Assembly: GCF_937616625.2 (NCBI RefSeq)
Contig: NC_065577.1
Location: forward strand, 8,535,001 to 8,599,000
Reading direction: 5' to 3'
DNA: 64,000 nucleotides
Source of the DNA: Mercurialis annua
Lineage: Eukaryota > Streptophyta > Magnoliopsida > Malpighiales > Euphorbiaceae
Shown here: piece after piece, positions 53,943 to 64,000 of the stretch
How the letters are laid out: each line of letters opens with the position of its first letter
Numbering within the stretch: the stretch's first letter is position 1
Notes under the pieces: generated by a model
The model's input: only the letters and a program-made list of their open reading frames with translations
The model's database searches: none
Told to the model about the DNA's origin: nothing
Program-made: the position numbers and the translations under genes

Positions 53943-54872
53943 ATGAGCGACTATACGGCCTACTGCACGGACTGTAAGACAAACACAGAAGTGGTAGAAG
54001 ATAATGCATCAGGAGATACAATCTGCACAAACTGCGGGTTAGTTCTTGATCATCACTTCATCGACCAAACTTGCGAATGGCGAACTTTTGCTGATTCCGA
54101 AAAGGATGATCATGATCCTAACCGCGTCGGCAACGTCTCTAATCCTCTCTTAACCCACGGAAACCTCTCAACAACAATAACAGCACCCAAATTTTCTGAT
54201 GCTAAAACCGACAGACTTATTTTCGATACGCTGACGAACCCCGATAAAATCCTGACGAAGGGCTTTGAGTCAATTGGTGCGATGGCGGATAGGTTAAGCG
54301 TTGGAAAAATTGCCAAGATTAGGGCTGATGAAATATACAAGATTTTATTGGATAAAAAATCATGCAAAGGAAAGAACTTGAAGTCTATATTGGCAGGGTG
54401 TTTGTTTGTTGCTTGTAAAGAGACTAAATTACCAAGAACTGTGAAGGAAATTTGCTCTGCTGCGGAAGGGGTTTCGATAAGAGATATTAACAAAGCTGCG
54501 GATTTTATCAGGAAACAAACTGAGATTGATATTATTGCTAGCAGTGGATGTTTGAATGGAAGTGGGCTTGTAAGGCGGTTTTGTTCGAAGCTTGGGATGA
54601 AAAATAAGGAGATGAAAGCGGTGCAAGAAGCTCTTGAGAATTGCAAAGAATTTGATATAAGGAGGAGTCCTTGTTCTATCCTGGCAGCTATTATTTTCAT
54701 AATTACTCAACTGTCGGGATGCAAGATTGGTCTCGGAGATATTGCGATGGCGGCTCAAGTTGCGGAGCAAACTATCAAGAAATCGTATAAGGATATTCAT
54801 CCGTATGCTTCGAGGGTGGTGCCGCGTTGGTATGCTGTGGAAGATGATTTGAAGAGACTCCGCAGACCTTGA
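53943..54872 (+). CDS. TFIIB: Transcription factor IIB, intronless copy
   Basis: A 309-residue general RNA polymerase II initiation factor, close to the usual length of about 312. The N-terminal zinc ribbon has Cys8, Cys11, Cys28 and Cys31. The B-reader/linker follows (EWRTFADSEKDDHDPNRVG, 45-63), then two cyclin-like repeats at about 90-190 and 200-300, ending WYAVEDDLKRL. It should bridge TBP-DNA and polymerase II in the nucleus. The start at 53943 matches the family's MSD... beginning and the TATA box at 53835. The coding region has no intron, whereas many plant TFIIB genes have several, so it may descend from a retrocopy (inference). The core is fairly diverged from the standard form. The long antisense frames over it are shadows. 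Confidence 0.9.
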   Translation: MSDYTAYCTDCKTNTEVVEDNASGDTICTNCGLVLDHHFIDQTCEWRTFADSEKDDHDPNRVGNVSNPLLTHGNLSTTITAPKFSDAKTDRLIFDTLTNPDKILTKGFESIGAMADRLSVGKIAKIRADEIYKILLDKKSCKGKNLKSILAGCLFVACKETKLPRTVKEICSAAEGVSIRDINKAADFIRKQTEIDIIASSGCLNGSGLVRRFCSKLGMKNKEMKAVQEALENCKEFDIRRSPCSILAAIIFIITQLSGCKIGLGDIAMAAQVAEQTIKKSYKDIHPYASRVVPRWYAVEDDLKRLRRP

Positions 54873-54899
54873 AAGCTTGCTGGTGTTGAATTTTGTTTC

Positions 54900-56410
54900 C
54901 TTTGTTTTAGAATGAATATTTTTTTAGAATGATATAGTTAGGATCATCAGACATGGATTAATTGACATTAGTTTAAGGTTTAAGGTTTCCATTGATGAAT
55001 CTCGGTAACTTTTGATATAAAAAATTTGTTTTTGTTATTGTTTTGCCTGATTTATTTTTTGTTCAGTTCTATTTAAATTGCAATTTAATTCAATATTAAA
55101 CAGTTGTTAGTAAGTGGGTTCATCATCTAATCATTGAACTGCTGCTATGAAATCAATAACCGCTATTTGAGGTAAGGGTTTCTTTCTTTCTTTTTAACAA
55201 ATTCTTGATCGGGCATGAGAATTGGTAAATGGAGAAAACCAAAGGTTTTATCAGTACTCCTGAGGCTCAGTTGTGCCTGTTTTTTTTTTTTACATTTTGT
55301 GCTAATTCATTCGGATTAGTTGTGCTTCTTGAAAGATTGTATTTATTTGTTATTAGAAGAATATTTAATTGTTCTTAGATAATGAACTTGACTGAATCGA
55401 ATCTGGCAGTTTTTATTGAGAATATTCTAAGCATTTAGATAAAGATAGTGTAGTTCTCAAATTGTCACTGAAACAAGTGTGTTTTGTAGAATTGATCATA
55501 TGATTCATATTCATGTCGAGTTTATTTGTAAACAAAATATGAGGTGCATTTGGTTCAAATGAATTTCATACATTTATTGCAGCTCATTTGTAAATGAATA
55601 CATCTATATTTTTTAATAGTTGGAGTCGAAAAATCAAAGATCACACTCGAGCATCTCAACTAGGTTCACACCCTCTTAGCAAATATGTCATTTTTCTCGC
55701 TGCCATATATTATTAAATGAATACAGCTATATTTTCTTTATCTATCAATTTATTTAGTAACTATTTTTTAGATTTTGTAGAATTGTAGAGTAAAATTGAA
55801 CCAAACAAAGGGTTGTGAAGAAGATGAGCTGTAAGGGATGAACGTTCATTCCACTGCATTCCTTGACCCTCAACTCTCCAACCCAGTGGAAGTGCTAATT
55901 CATTGGGATTCCTTGTCCATTTCTGTAACTGTTTGTTTTAATGTTTTTACTTGTCTTTTGTGCTTAGAAAATGAGATTTTATTAGGATAATTTACCGACA
56001 TAAATGCCAATTTATCCCCTGAACTTATAAATCCTGGTCAATTAATCCAAAAACTAACTTTTTAGCCCCATTAGTGCATAAAATTGTTCATTTTGGTCAA
56101 GCTTCAATATCAGTCAATTAGCCCCCTGAACTTATAATACAAGCACTTGTCAATGTATAAATTGGGGTCACTAATGGACCAAAATAGACAAGCTTAGGAA
56201 GTAATTGTATCAAAAAGTAAAATTTGAAACTGATTGACCATGATCTACAATGGACCAAAATGGACAAATTTATGAACTAATTTTGTCAACAAGTCGAGAG
56301 TTATTTTCCTGGATGGCTCTTTTTACCCTGTAATAACTCTCCACGGCGGGCATTGTTATGTTTCTTGTCACATAAATAGCAAGTTCTTTTCTGTGATGCT
56401 TAAGGCTGCT
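54900..56410. other. Intergenic DNA downstream of TFIIB
   Basis: No gene recognised. A segment near 56000-56300 has MITE-like inverted words (CCCCTGAACTTATAA, AATGGACAAATTTATGAAC), but I could not set its borders. Confidence 0.45.
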
Positions 56411-56525
56411 TTTTCAATTGCCATACCTGTCGGCGGGTTTCAATTTCGAGCCCTGACGAGGAGCAAGCAATAAGTGACATAGAAGATGAACAGGAAGTAC
56501 TCACTTTTGGGCAGCTTGGGTAATT

Positions 56526-57222
56526 TTTTTTTGGATAAATGATGGGTATATTAGCACATCCACAAAGGAGTGGATGGCAAAAAGCTACTAGGAGCTAAAG
56601 TTACAAAGAAAAACAGAAAAATGCTAAATTTCTGAATACATCATTAGCAGAAAAGGAAAATCTCGGATTGAGATCCTTGTGAAAAATAACTGCTCTGCAA
56701 ATACCCATATAAGTTAAAGAATCCCTCGCCGTTAATTCCTGATTGAAAACCCTCCTATTTCTCGCTTTCCATAATTCCCAGATGCAAAAAAACCAAATAG
56801 ATTGCCATAATGATCGATATCTCCGCAGTGACAGTGAACTCCAAAAATCAAAAAATTGATGGATATTAGAAGGCGAAACCCATTGGATATTGCACAAACT
56901 CAGAATGTAACTCCAAACCTCCCAAGCAAACCGGCAATGTATGAGAATGTGGCTAGTAGTTTCTTCATTAAAGCAAATAGAACAGAAAATCTGATTAGGA
57001 AGAAGAACTCCTCGTTGAAATAGAGTAACATTCGAAGATACTCTGTCTCTAGACACTAACCACATGAAGAACAATATCCGAGGTGGAGCCTTAAACTTCC
57101 AAAATCTTCCAAAACTTTGAACCTCTTGAGAAGGAGAAGCAGAAAATCTATTCAAAATATAGACAGCAGGAGTGAATTTTTCTTTGCCAAACCAGCTAGG
57201 TACATCAGGTCCTTCTCCATAA
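56526..57222 (-). mobile_element. 5'-truncated LINE nested in the MITE terminus
   Basis: The minus-strand element ends in a poly-A tract (poly-T at 56526-56532). It is flanked by the 13 bp duplication AGCTTGGGTAATT (56513-56525 and 57223-57235), as left by target-primed reverse transcription. It contains the C-terminal part of a LINE polyprotein. Confidence 0.88.
56601..57155 (-). pseudogene. LINE polyprotein C-terminal part with zf-RVT domain
   Basis: An open frame of 184 residues with the zf-RVT pattern of plant LINEs. It reads FWKFKAPPRILFFMWLV, then CSICFNEETTSHILIHC, then the FAWEVW and IWELWKARNRRVF motifs. Reverse transcriptase and endonuclease are missing through 5' truncation. Confidence 0.85.
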
Positions 57223-57862
57223 AGCTTGGGTAATTGATCCTGAAGATCACTAAACTTTCGAGTTTTTTCATTTTAGTCACTAAACTATTCTTTTTTTCAT
57301 TTGATCATTGAACTTTCATTTTTTTTTTCAATTTGATATTTCAAGACAAAAATGGTTAGGTGGCAGCCGGAAGTTGACATGTGATAACCGGATTTTATAA
57401 GTTTTACTTTGAAAATTTATCACAAATACATAATTCCACTTTAAAAATGAGATTTTAGATCAAATAATGCATATATGGCAAGTTTTCAGGTTGAAAAAAA
57501 TTAATTCCGGCTGCCACCTAAGCATTTTTGGCCGGAAAATACCAAAATGAAAAAAAATGAAAGTTCAGTGATCAAAATGAAAAAAAAATAGTTAAGTGAC
57601 TGAAATGAAAAAACTCAAAAGTTCAGTGATCTTCAGGATCAATTACCCGGGCAGCTTATATAAACTTTCCGCTTCTCAGTTGTCTTTCATTTTTAACCTA
57701 TGAATGTTTCTGATTTGTTCAGGTTATTATTTCAGCAGTCCAAAAGCGTGCGATGATGAAGTCGAGTAACAAATCTTTTGTATTGGCGGATAATTTTCTC
57801 AGGGTATTGTCCTCCAAGAACGGGGCGAATTATTCTTGGCTCCAAAGATCTTACAATAATAG

Positions 57863-58156
57863 GAGGATGACAATGAAGATGAAAAATTTCTCTCTTTCGG
57901 GAGTTGTTTTTCAAATGCTTTGAACGAGGAAGCGTTTCTTTCTGCGAAAACAAACTTCTCTCGCTGCTCGAGCTTTAGTGACATTCTTGAAATTCAAAAT
58001 TTTCCAAAGCGTTCCGTACTTGAAGAGTTCTGTCACTGCAAGGGACGTTCCGTTCCATTCGGTCTCTGCAGGAAGGATGTGTTGCTTCCACCTTTGTGTA
58101 ACTCTCCGGCCGAATCGTGGTCTTGGCACAAAGGCAGCAGAATATTTAAGAATTAG
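57863..58156 (+). CDS. Unassigned coding-like segment, possible 3' exon of a host gene
   Basis: A frame of about 97 codons after a stop at 57860, with non-random composition: FLSFGSCFSNALNEEAFLS, then FSDILEIQNFPKRSVLEEF, CHCKGRSVPFGLCRKDVLL and PAESWSWHKGSRI before TAG. I do not recognise the family. A possible upstream piece with an acidic stretch (SPDEEQAISDIEDEQEVLTF) lies at about 56440-56517, directly before the MITE. The gene may have been disrupted by the MITE/LINE insertion. Confidence 0.35.
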   Translation, partial: EDDNEDEKFLSFGSCFSNALNEEAFLSAKTNFSRCSSFSDILEIQNFPKRSVLEEFCHCKGRSVPFGLCRKDVLLPPLCNSPAESWSWHKGSRIFKN

Positions 58157-59247
58157 TATTCTTCCTACTGGCCTTGGCAATTCAGGTCAGAAAGCAAATT
58201 AGAGGATGTAATTTATACAAAACTTTTTTCTATTCATCATTTTGCCCCTCCAATTTGGGACAAATATTAAACGAGTCAAAACTTGTAGGTTTAAATAAAA
58301 AATCCACAACATATCCATTTTGGATATTTTACATGTCTGCCTATAAAAAATGGATTGACCTCAGGTTTAGGATATACAAATACAATAACCCAAATTAACA
58401 TGCTGCGAGTCTTTTTGGCCAAAGTTAAGAATTTAGGTTCTTTTTATCTTTTATTCTAAGTCGGAGGAGTGAAATGAACTTTAATTGTATTTCTATTTAA
58501 CAAATGGAATAACAGATATCAAAGTTGCTCAATCCGTCGGCTACTTAGTAATTCACCCGACACTACCACATAAGTCACTTTCAGCAATACTAACAAAGCA
58601 ACACTATCGATACTGTTGCAATAGTACATATAAGACAACAGAAAGGTTACGGTTAAAAACCGTTGCAAAAAAATTAGCAAAATTCTGGAATTTATAACAT
58701 AAGGCAACAAATATGGAAAACTGTTGCATTAGCATAAGAAAACGCAACAGTTTGACCAAATCTTGCAACACTTTTAAACTGTTGTCTTTTTATTATCTGA
58801 TACTAAATTATATTTTTAATTATATTGTAAATCCTAATAAACAATAAACTATTTAATGTTGAAATAAATTTTTAAACTCTTTGAATAACACTATAAGAAA
58901 TTGATGTCTTAGGTACCCAGTATTTACGAAAGGAGTTTAATTTGGTTGCAATAAGTTTATTAACTGGTATTGTAATTGTATCCGGTCGTAATATTTAAAA
59001 ATATAACAAAAATTTAAGATTCAATCTATATCTTTCCCTCAAATAAAAAAATTACACTCGGAATACCCTAAAATTATAGACTCAAATTAAAGAGGAAGAA
59101 AAAATCCATAGCATTCCAAATCATAGCTAACTTTTTGTTATGTAGTGCTTTGCTCTTCACTATTCACCGTTACTCTTTTCCAACTTTCTCATTTCTAATC
59201 TTTCTCGCAGTCGCCGGAGATTTCTCTCGTCATTTCCTGCCGTCACA

Positions 59248-59621
59248 ATGTCCTCCGCTAATAACGCCACAGCCAAGGCTTCTCATACTAAAGAGGAAGT
59301 TTATCTCAACGCGGTAATCGAAGAACGCATCAAATTGTTCGAATCCATCAAAGAACAGCAAATCGCGCGCTTTCAATCGCTCGAGCACGATAGTAAAATT
59401 AACAAAACTCCACTCCATTCACTGCTAATGCATCGAAGCTTTTGTTTAATTAATTTGAATTCGAATTATTTCATTTGTTTTTATAGGATTAGCTTGCTGA
59501 ATGGGACTGTGAAGGAAGGAGAGAGGCAGTTATCAACTTCGATGGCTAAAGGCATTTCAAAGAGTTTGGCTACGAATGCTTTGATTGCTCAACTTAACGG
59601 TTGGTTTTGGGATATGAATAG
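59248..59621 (+). pseudogene. Captured 5' part of a threonyl-tRNA synthetase gene
   Basis: The first part (59248 to about 59400) starts with ATG and reads EEVYLNAVIEERIKLFESI. The second (59487-59621) reads NGTVKEG and GISKSLATNALIAQLNG, ending WDMNR. From memory these match the N-terminus and TGS domain of plant threonyl-tRNA synthetase. The exon/intron structure is retained, so genomic DNA was captured. The substrate-editing, catalytic and anticodon-binding domains are absent. The first donor site is not clear. About 100 bp of pyrimidine-rich leader was carried along. Confidence 0.75.
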
Positions 59622-60129
59622 GTTTGTTTTTCCGTTTTTTCTCTGTCTCTCTTCCTTAATTTCATTTTTTGTAAAGTTAATCCAAGTGTTTGTAAAAATG
59701 TCTCATTGAAACTTGCTGCCAATTTTTATGTTTTAGAAGTGTATTCATCTTGAATTTAGAAGTGTATTGATCTATAATTTTTTAGGTTTTAGAAGTGTAT
59801 TGATCCATAATTTTTTAGGTTTTAGAAGTGTATACATCTGTATATACTTGATTAATAATGGAATTGATTAATGATATTTGTGGTTTCATTTTGTGCTAAA
59901 AAATATCCGAGTGTACAAATCCTTACCGTCACTGTTTTAATTAGATACTGATGTCACTATCGGCTGTTCAAACAACTACAATTACTTGCTTCAATTCATA
60001 GCTCTTCTTACTCTTTATTTCAGGTATGTGTTTATAGTATCTGCTAATCATTGATTTGTTAATCTTTTTCTTGTTTATCATTTGTTTTATTGATATTTTT
60101 GTTGATAAGCAATTGATCTGTGAAAAAAA

Positions 60130-60270
60130 CCAAAGGGAGAGAGAAGGGGAGCTGCAGCCAAACACCGCAGCTCGCTGCCGGCGTCGATATCGACGCCAAA
60201 GTCACTGCTCGCTGCCGGCGCCAAAACGGCTGCTTGCTGGCGACCTTTTAACGCCACCACTCATTCTCTG
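60130..60270 (+). other. GC-rich patch inside the CACTA element
   Basis: Contains GCTCGCTGCCGGCG twice, with GATATCGACGCC between. Composition differs from the surrounding AT-rich interior. It may be another captured fragment; the source is not recognised. Confidence 0.35.
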
Positions 60271-61200
60271 ATCAATCCCTTGTGATTAGGTTACTTTTTT
60301 GTTTATCTCTTTAATGGTTGAATCCTATGATTCTGGTGTCAATTTCATCAATAATTTTGTAGATTATGCGTCTTTTTATTTATATCAAAGAAAACTTAGA
60401 AATTATAGCATCTTTCTAATTTTTGAGTAATGTATGAGTTCAGTTTCAACAATTCTTTTTATTTAATTGCTTGTTTTTTGCAGAGTTGTGAGTGAAAAGG
60501 ATGCTTAAGAGAATGTCATTGTTATCCAGGTAACTCTTGTGATATTTTTTATGATTATGATGCATGTAACTGTTAAATATTGATTTAGTTAAAGAATTTT
60601 TGGAGCTTATTGATTTATTTATACATTTGATATGACATTATTTGAGTTGCAAATCTCTTTCACAAAAAGAGATTACAATTGTTAACTGTTGCAAAAAAAT
60701 TATCTTGTTTAGAGTCCGTTTGGTATTTGAAAGGCTGAAATTTGCTAATGATCCGTTTGGTATTGATATCATTAACTCTTGTAATGGATTGCTATTGTGT
60801 TCTATGTAGAAAATTAGGAAGACTTGATTGTAAAAGAACTTCTATTAATACTTAAAGAACCTTTTACAAATACACTTTTGCAACACCACTCACGTCACTA
60901 TACACTCCAATGCACACACTCACTTTGATATTACCCACCCACTAACTTTTCTTACTTTCTCATTCATACATGTTATGGTCATCCCTATATATGGACCTTA
61001 TAAGTCGGCTTTTACATCTGTCTAGTAATTTCTTTAGTTTGCTAATATAGGACTAGAAGATAAATTTATCTTGGAAAAGTTTAGAGTCCATTTAGACCTC
61101 TATGTGTTGATAGTGCAACTTCTAGTACGTAATGAGCGATATACACGGTGGTTACATCATTCATCATAAACAAAGTGTATGTCTTTAAACTGTCTCACAG

Positions 61201-62063
61201 TGGTGCTTACTGCTAGAAATCAACAGAGAGGAATGGATGCTACTTCTATGCTTCATCAAATGGGTTTAACTAATGTTGTTTTTCATCAACTTGATGCTTT
61301 GGATCCACTTAATATTCAGTCCCTGGCTGATTTCATCAAGAACACATTTGGAAGACTTGATATTCTGGTATATTTGCCTTTGTTTGTTTACTATGCATTT
61401 CTACTCAAGGTGTTTGATGATATGATTAGCACCAGAATCACACTCACTTCACTCATTTTTACATATTACCCACTAAGTTAATATCCAGCTTGATTTGAGT
61501 TTCATGATTGTTCTGTGCAAATCCTATAGTTCATACTATTTGTCTGCGAAGTCGATCACCAAGACAAGCTACCCTCATATTTGTGTGGTCAGTCTATTGA
61601 ATGCAGCCTTCTCTATGATTTTTGGGCAAAAACCAAAGGCCTTTCGGTCAAAAAATGTTATATGTTTGTGCAGTTTTAGTCAGTGTTTTTCATTTTGATT
61701 CATATGTTTTTGACAGGTAAACAATGCGGGAGCCTCTGGGGTTGTGGTGGATGAGGATAGCCTAAGGGCGTTAAATATAGAAACTGAAACTTGGGTAAGT
61801 GTGCAAGCCTCATGAAACTTGAAGTCATTCTTTAATATGTTACTTGATAAAACAAATTGGAAGTACTGAGACCATATTTCCTGATACAGCTTTCAGGAAA
61901 GGCAATCAATATGATACAAGAAGTGATTAAAACTACGTACGAGAAAGCTGAAAAATGCTTGAACACAAATTACTTCGGTGTAAGAAGATTAACAGAAGCT
62001 CTGCTCCCGCCTTTACAGCTTTCCACTTCAAGAGTTGTGTCTTCTCTAAAGAGTGAGCTACCA
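61201..62063 (+). pseudogene. Captured middle part of a short-chain dehydrogenase/reductase gene
   Basis: Exons 61201-61367, 61717-61794 and 61890 to about 62063 with GT-AG introns read VVLTARNQQRG, TNVVFHQLDA, FGRLDIL, VNNAGASG, LNTNYFGVRRLTEALLPPL and RVVSSL. This is the menthol dehydrogenase/carbonyl reductase-like plant SDR family. The N-terminal TGxxxGIG cofactor motif and the catalytic YxxxK are missing, so it is a fragment without activity. Confidence 0.8.
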
Positions 62064-63139
62064 GTGAGTTGAAAAAGTGTGATTATGACTTAGTAACCTG
62101 GAGGAAAATTGTAGAGCCACGTGCAAGCGCTGAACTTCGAAGGTGATTTGAGTTACTGGATTTAGACAGAGGGATAGGCTGCGAGCTTCTAACATCGATA
62201 GTCTGATACAAAGTGTGACAAAGAACGAGTGCAAAAGCAGCGTTGGCTCATTCTTATTTCGATAGGGAAGGTCTACTAGCTTTATCTTTTATGCAGACGC
62301 TGAGGATGCAATAATTTCGAGCAACACAACAAGATCGAATTTTTAATTTTAGTGAATACTTTTTGTTTTTTATTTTATGTTACTAATTTTAGCGAATATT
62401 TAATTGTTGCCTAGAAGGAATATTTAAATTATATATAAGATTTATTTAAATTTTTATACAAAATAAGTTATATTGTTGCCTTTTCTATATAAATTTTTGC
62501 TGGAAGTTTTAATAAAATCATTGTATAATAGTATATTTAGTGTTGCATAAAGAATAACACAAATTGTTGCCTTATAAAAAGAAAATCGTTGTCTAAAATG
62601 CAATACGAAACTGTTACAAAAGATGTTTGAAACTGTTGTTTAAAGTTTTAGTCAAACCATTGCAAATAGTATACATAAGTGTTGCATAAAGTACTATATA
62701 AACCGTTGCCTTATAAAAAAGACTGTTGTCTAAACTACATTATTCAACTGTTGCAGAAGATGTTTAAAACCGTTGCCTTTGCTATTAATTGCAACGGTTT
62801 TATTTCTATTACTATAGATTAAAAAATCTGTTGCAATAGCTATTAAAACCTATTGCAGCGGCCGCAAATGTAGCTGATTTAAAACCGTTGCAGTAGACTT
62901 ACGGCAACAGTTTTTTTACATTAAGCAACAGTTATCCACTGTTGCCGAAAGTGACTTATGTGGTAGTGCGACTCTTCAATATTTTACGAGGAAATAAAAA
63001 TATTGATACGGAAATACTATTACATTCTAGAATTTTATAAGCATTTTCAGAAACGGACACGTCGAAATATAGGATTCGACAAATTTTCATGCAACATACA
63101 ATATCATTTTGCTACAAGCATACAAAAAAATGAGATTAG

Positions 63140-63451
63140 TCAGTCTTTCAAAATTGATATCTCCAATTAATACTGCACTTTTGTCTCTCATATATAGCAT
63201 TGGATAACCTTTTCGTTTATGCTGTTTTTTGCACTTCCACCTCATATGTGTTGTTATAATATTTTATTCTTTATTTGTTTATCATAGCTTATGAGTTTCA
63301 ATCAAAATGGAAAAATTTGTCAAGAAAATTGCATAGAAAAGGAAAAACCGATGGAAAAATGAAGCAGAGCGTTGAGGCATCACAGGCGGTGCTGCAGGAT
63401 AGGCAGAAAGCTCTTAATAGAACTAAGGATTTTATCTATCTTAATGAATGA
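63140..63451 (+). pseudogene. GIY-YIG gene exon 3 copy, unit C
   Basis: The intron end (63140-63287) and exon (63288-63451) match 46107-46261 and exon 3 of the gene at 44416. The frame stays open (EFQSKWKNLSRKLHRKG, then KQSVEASQAVLQDRQKAL) but ends in a new tail after a deletion relative to unit A. Exons 1 and 2 are absent. Confidence 0.85.
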
Positions 63452-63544
63452 GAAAAATGCAGGTTAAAAGTTTGAATGCTACCAAAATTCTTCTGTATAT
63501 TTCAATTTGATATTAAAACTTGAATTTGTATTGAAATGATAACA

Positions 63545-63760
63545 AAATTTGAATATTCATTTCAAGTCAAAATACTTCAAGATTTTCATATGAAATTCAA
63601 TTTATATGGTAATCGGTTTCGCAGATGAAACTAATTAGTTAATAATCTAATTTTAATGGCCAAATTTGTTATATTGGAAGTGATTTAATATTAAAATGAG
63701 AGATATCGGTGAAATAATACTATAGTTTTCAAGTTATATACATATAAAAGATTATTTTTT
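63545..63760 (+). repeat. Duplicated spacer, unit C
   Basis: Matches 53360-53570 closely, including ATTCATTTCAAGTCAAAATA. It lacks the MITE present in unit A. A further TFIIB copy might lie beyond the window. Confidence 0.8.
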
Positions 63761-63761
63761 A

Positions 63762-64000
63762 TAAGCTTAATGTCTTAAAAAACCCTGACCTTTCATCCTC
63801 TTTTCAATCCTACCCTGATGTTGCAAATCTGTCAATTTTACCCTATTTTGTATTTTTTTATTTCAGTTGTACCGTAAAGCATAAAATTGACTTTTTTCAT
63901 ATTAGCAAAAATTCTCTAAATGATCCTTTTTGCATTAGATTAACTTATTATATTAAATTGACCATGTTTAAAAAAAATATTGAACTTTTGTCAAATAAAT
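63762..64000. mobile_element. Start of a Mutator-type MITE, cut by the window end
   Basis: The left half of a family member (AAGCTTAATGTCTTAAAAAA..., then CCTTTCATCC, TACCCTGATG, TTTTACCCTA) like 16413 and 1964. The right terminus is outside the window. Confidence 0.5.

Larger units (their letters stand above)
56518..57648. mobile_element. Mutator-type MITE interrupted by a LINE
   Basis: The termini GGGTAATTGATCCTGAAGAT and complement are flanked on both sides by GGGCAGCTT (9 bp; 56509-56517 and 57649-57657). The left terminus is split after 8 bp by a LINE and is repeated in full at 57228. Without the LINE and its duplication the MITE is about 421 bp. Confidence 0.87.
58561..62968. mobile_element. 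Non-autonomous CACTA element carrying host gene fragments
   Basis: 4408 bp. The termini are perfect for 22 bp (CACTACCACATAAGTCACTT and two more bases) and inverted at the other end. Flanked by the 3 bp duplication CGA (58558-58560 and 62969-62971). Both ends have dense subterminal copies of GTTGC words (AACCGTTGC, CTGTTGCAA) in both orientations. Inside are pieces of a threonyl-tRNA synthetase gene and a short-chain dehydrogenase gene, both on the plus strand. No CACTA transposase is present, so it depends on a partner element. Confidence 0.93.

Noticed and set aside
54110..54800. Two long antisense frames opposite TFIIB
   Set aside because: Shadows of the strongly coding plus strand, with no family pattern.
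61179..61200. An ATG-started frame beginning at 61179 as the true dehydrogenase start
   Set aside because: A splice acceptor CACAG ends at 61200 and homology starts only at 61201. The upstream residues belong to an intron.

Overview
The window is nuclear DNA from a eudicot-type flowering plant; I cannot name the species. The evidence is GT-AG multi-exon genes, an AT-rich background, plant-only families (family 1 beta-glucosidases with the 13-exon plant layout, a plant mobile domain gene, a short GIY-YIG protein, TFIIB), a Ty1/copia element primed by initiator-Met tRNA, CACTA, hAT and Mutator elements, and a short plastid DNA fragment. All coordinates were read by eye. Splice sites were set by GT-AG rules, reading frame and comparison between duplicated copies.

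Layout. 1-3385: last exons of beta-glucosidase copy 1, whose 5' part lies outside the window. 4533-11409: a complete 6.9 kb Mutator-like element (MULE) with about 50 bp inverted termini and a 9 bp target duplication. It carries two convergent genes, a plant mobile domain gene (+) and a MULE transposase fused to an OTU-protease-like domain (-, with one in-frame stop). 11419-19750: no convincing host gene; an LTR-like repeat, small Mutator MITEs and AT-rich DNA. 19953-32222: beta-glucosidase copy 2, 13 exons whose joined reading frame stays open (544 codons plus stop). Its introns hold a CACTA element, a Mutator MITE, long TA microsatellites and a young, intact 4.8 kb copia element. Its proximal promoter holds about 55 bp of plastid trnI-GAU sequence. 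34449-42765: nested LTR-like elements with 5 bp target duplications and a nested hAT element. 44416-55000 and 63140-63760: a tandemly duplicated block of a GIY-YIG nuclease-like gene, a spacer and TFIIB. One intact copy of each gene remains, with a truncated TFIIB joined to a GIY-YIG exon fragment and a further GIY-YIG exon copy. 56518-57648: a MITE with a LINE inserted in its terminus. 58561-62968: a CACTA element carrying pieces of a threonyl-tRNA synthetase gene and a short-chain dehydrogenase gene.

How the parts relate. The genes are not an operon or pathway. The coherent themes are two local tandem duplications (beta-glucosidase; GIY-YIG/TFIIB) and heavy, nested transposon insertion. Paralogous empty sites let many insertions be ordered. 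The likely working host genes are beta-glucosidase copies 1 and 2, the GIY-YIG gene and the TFIIB gene.
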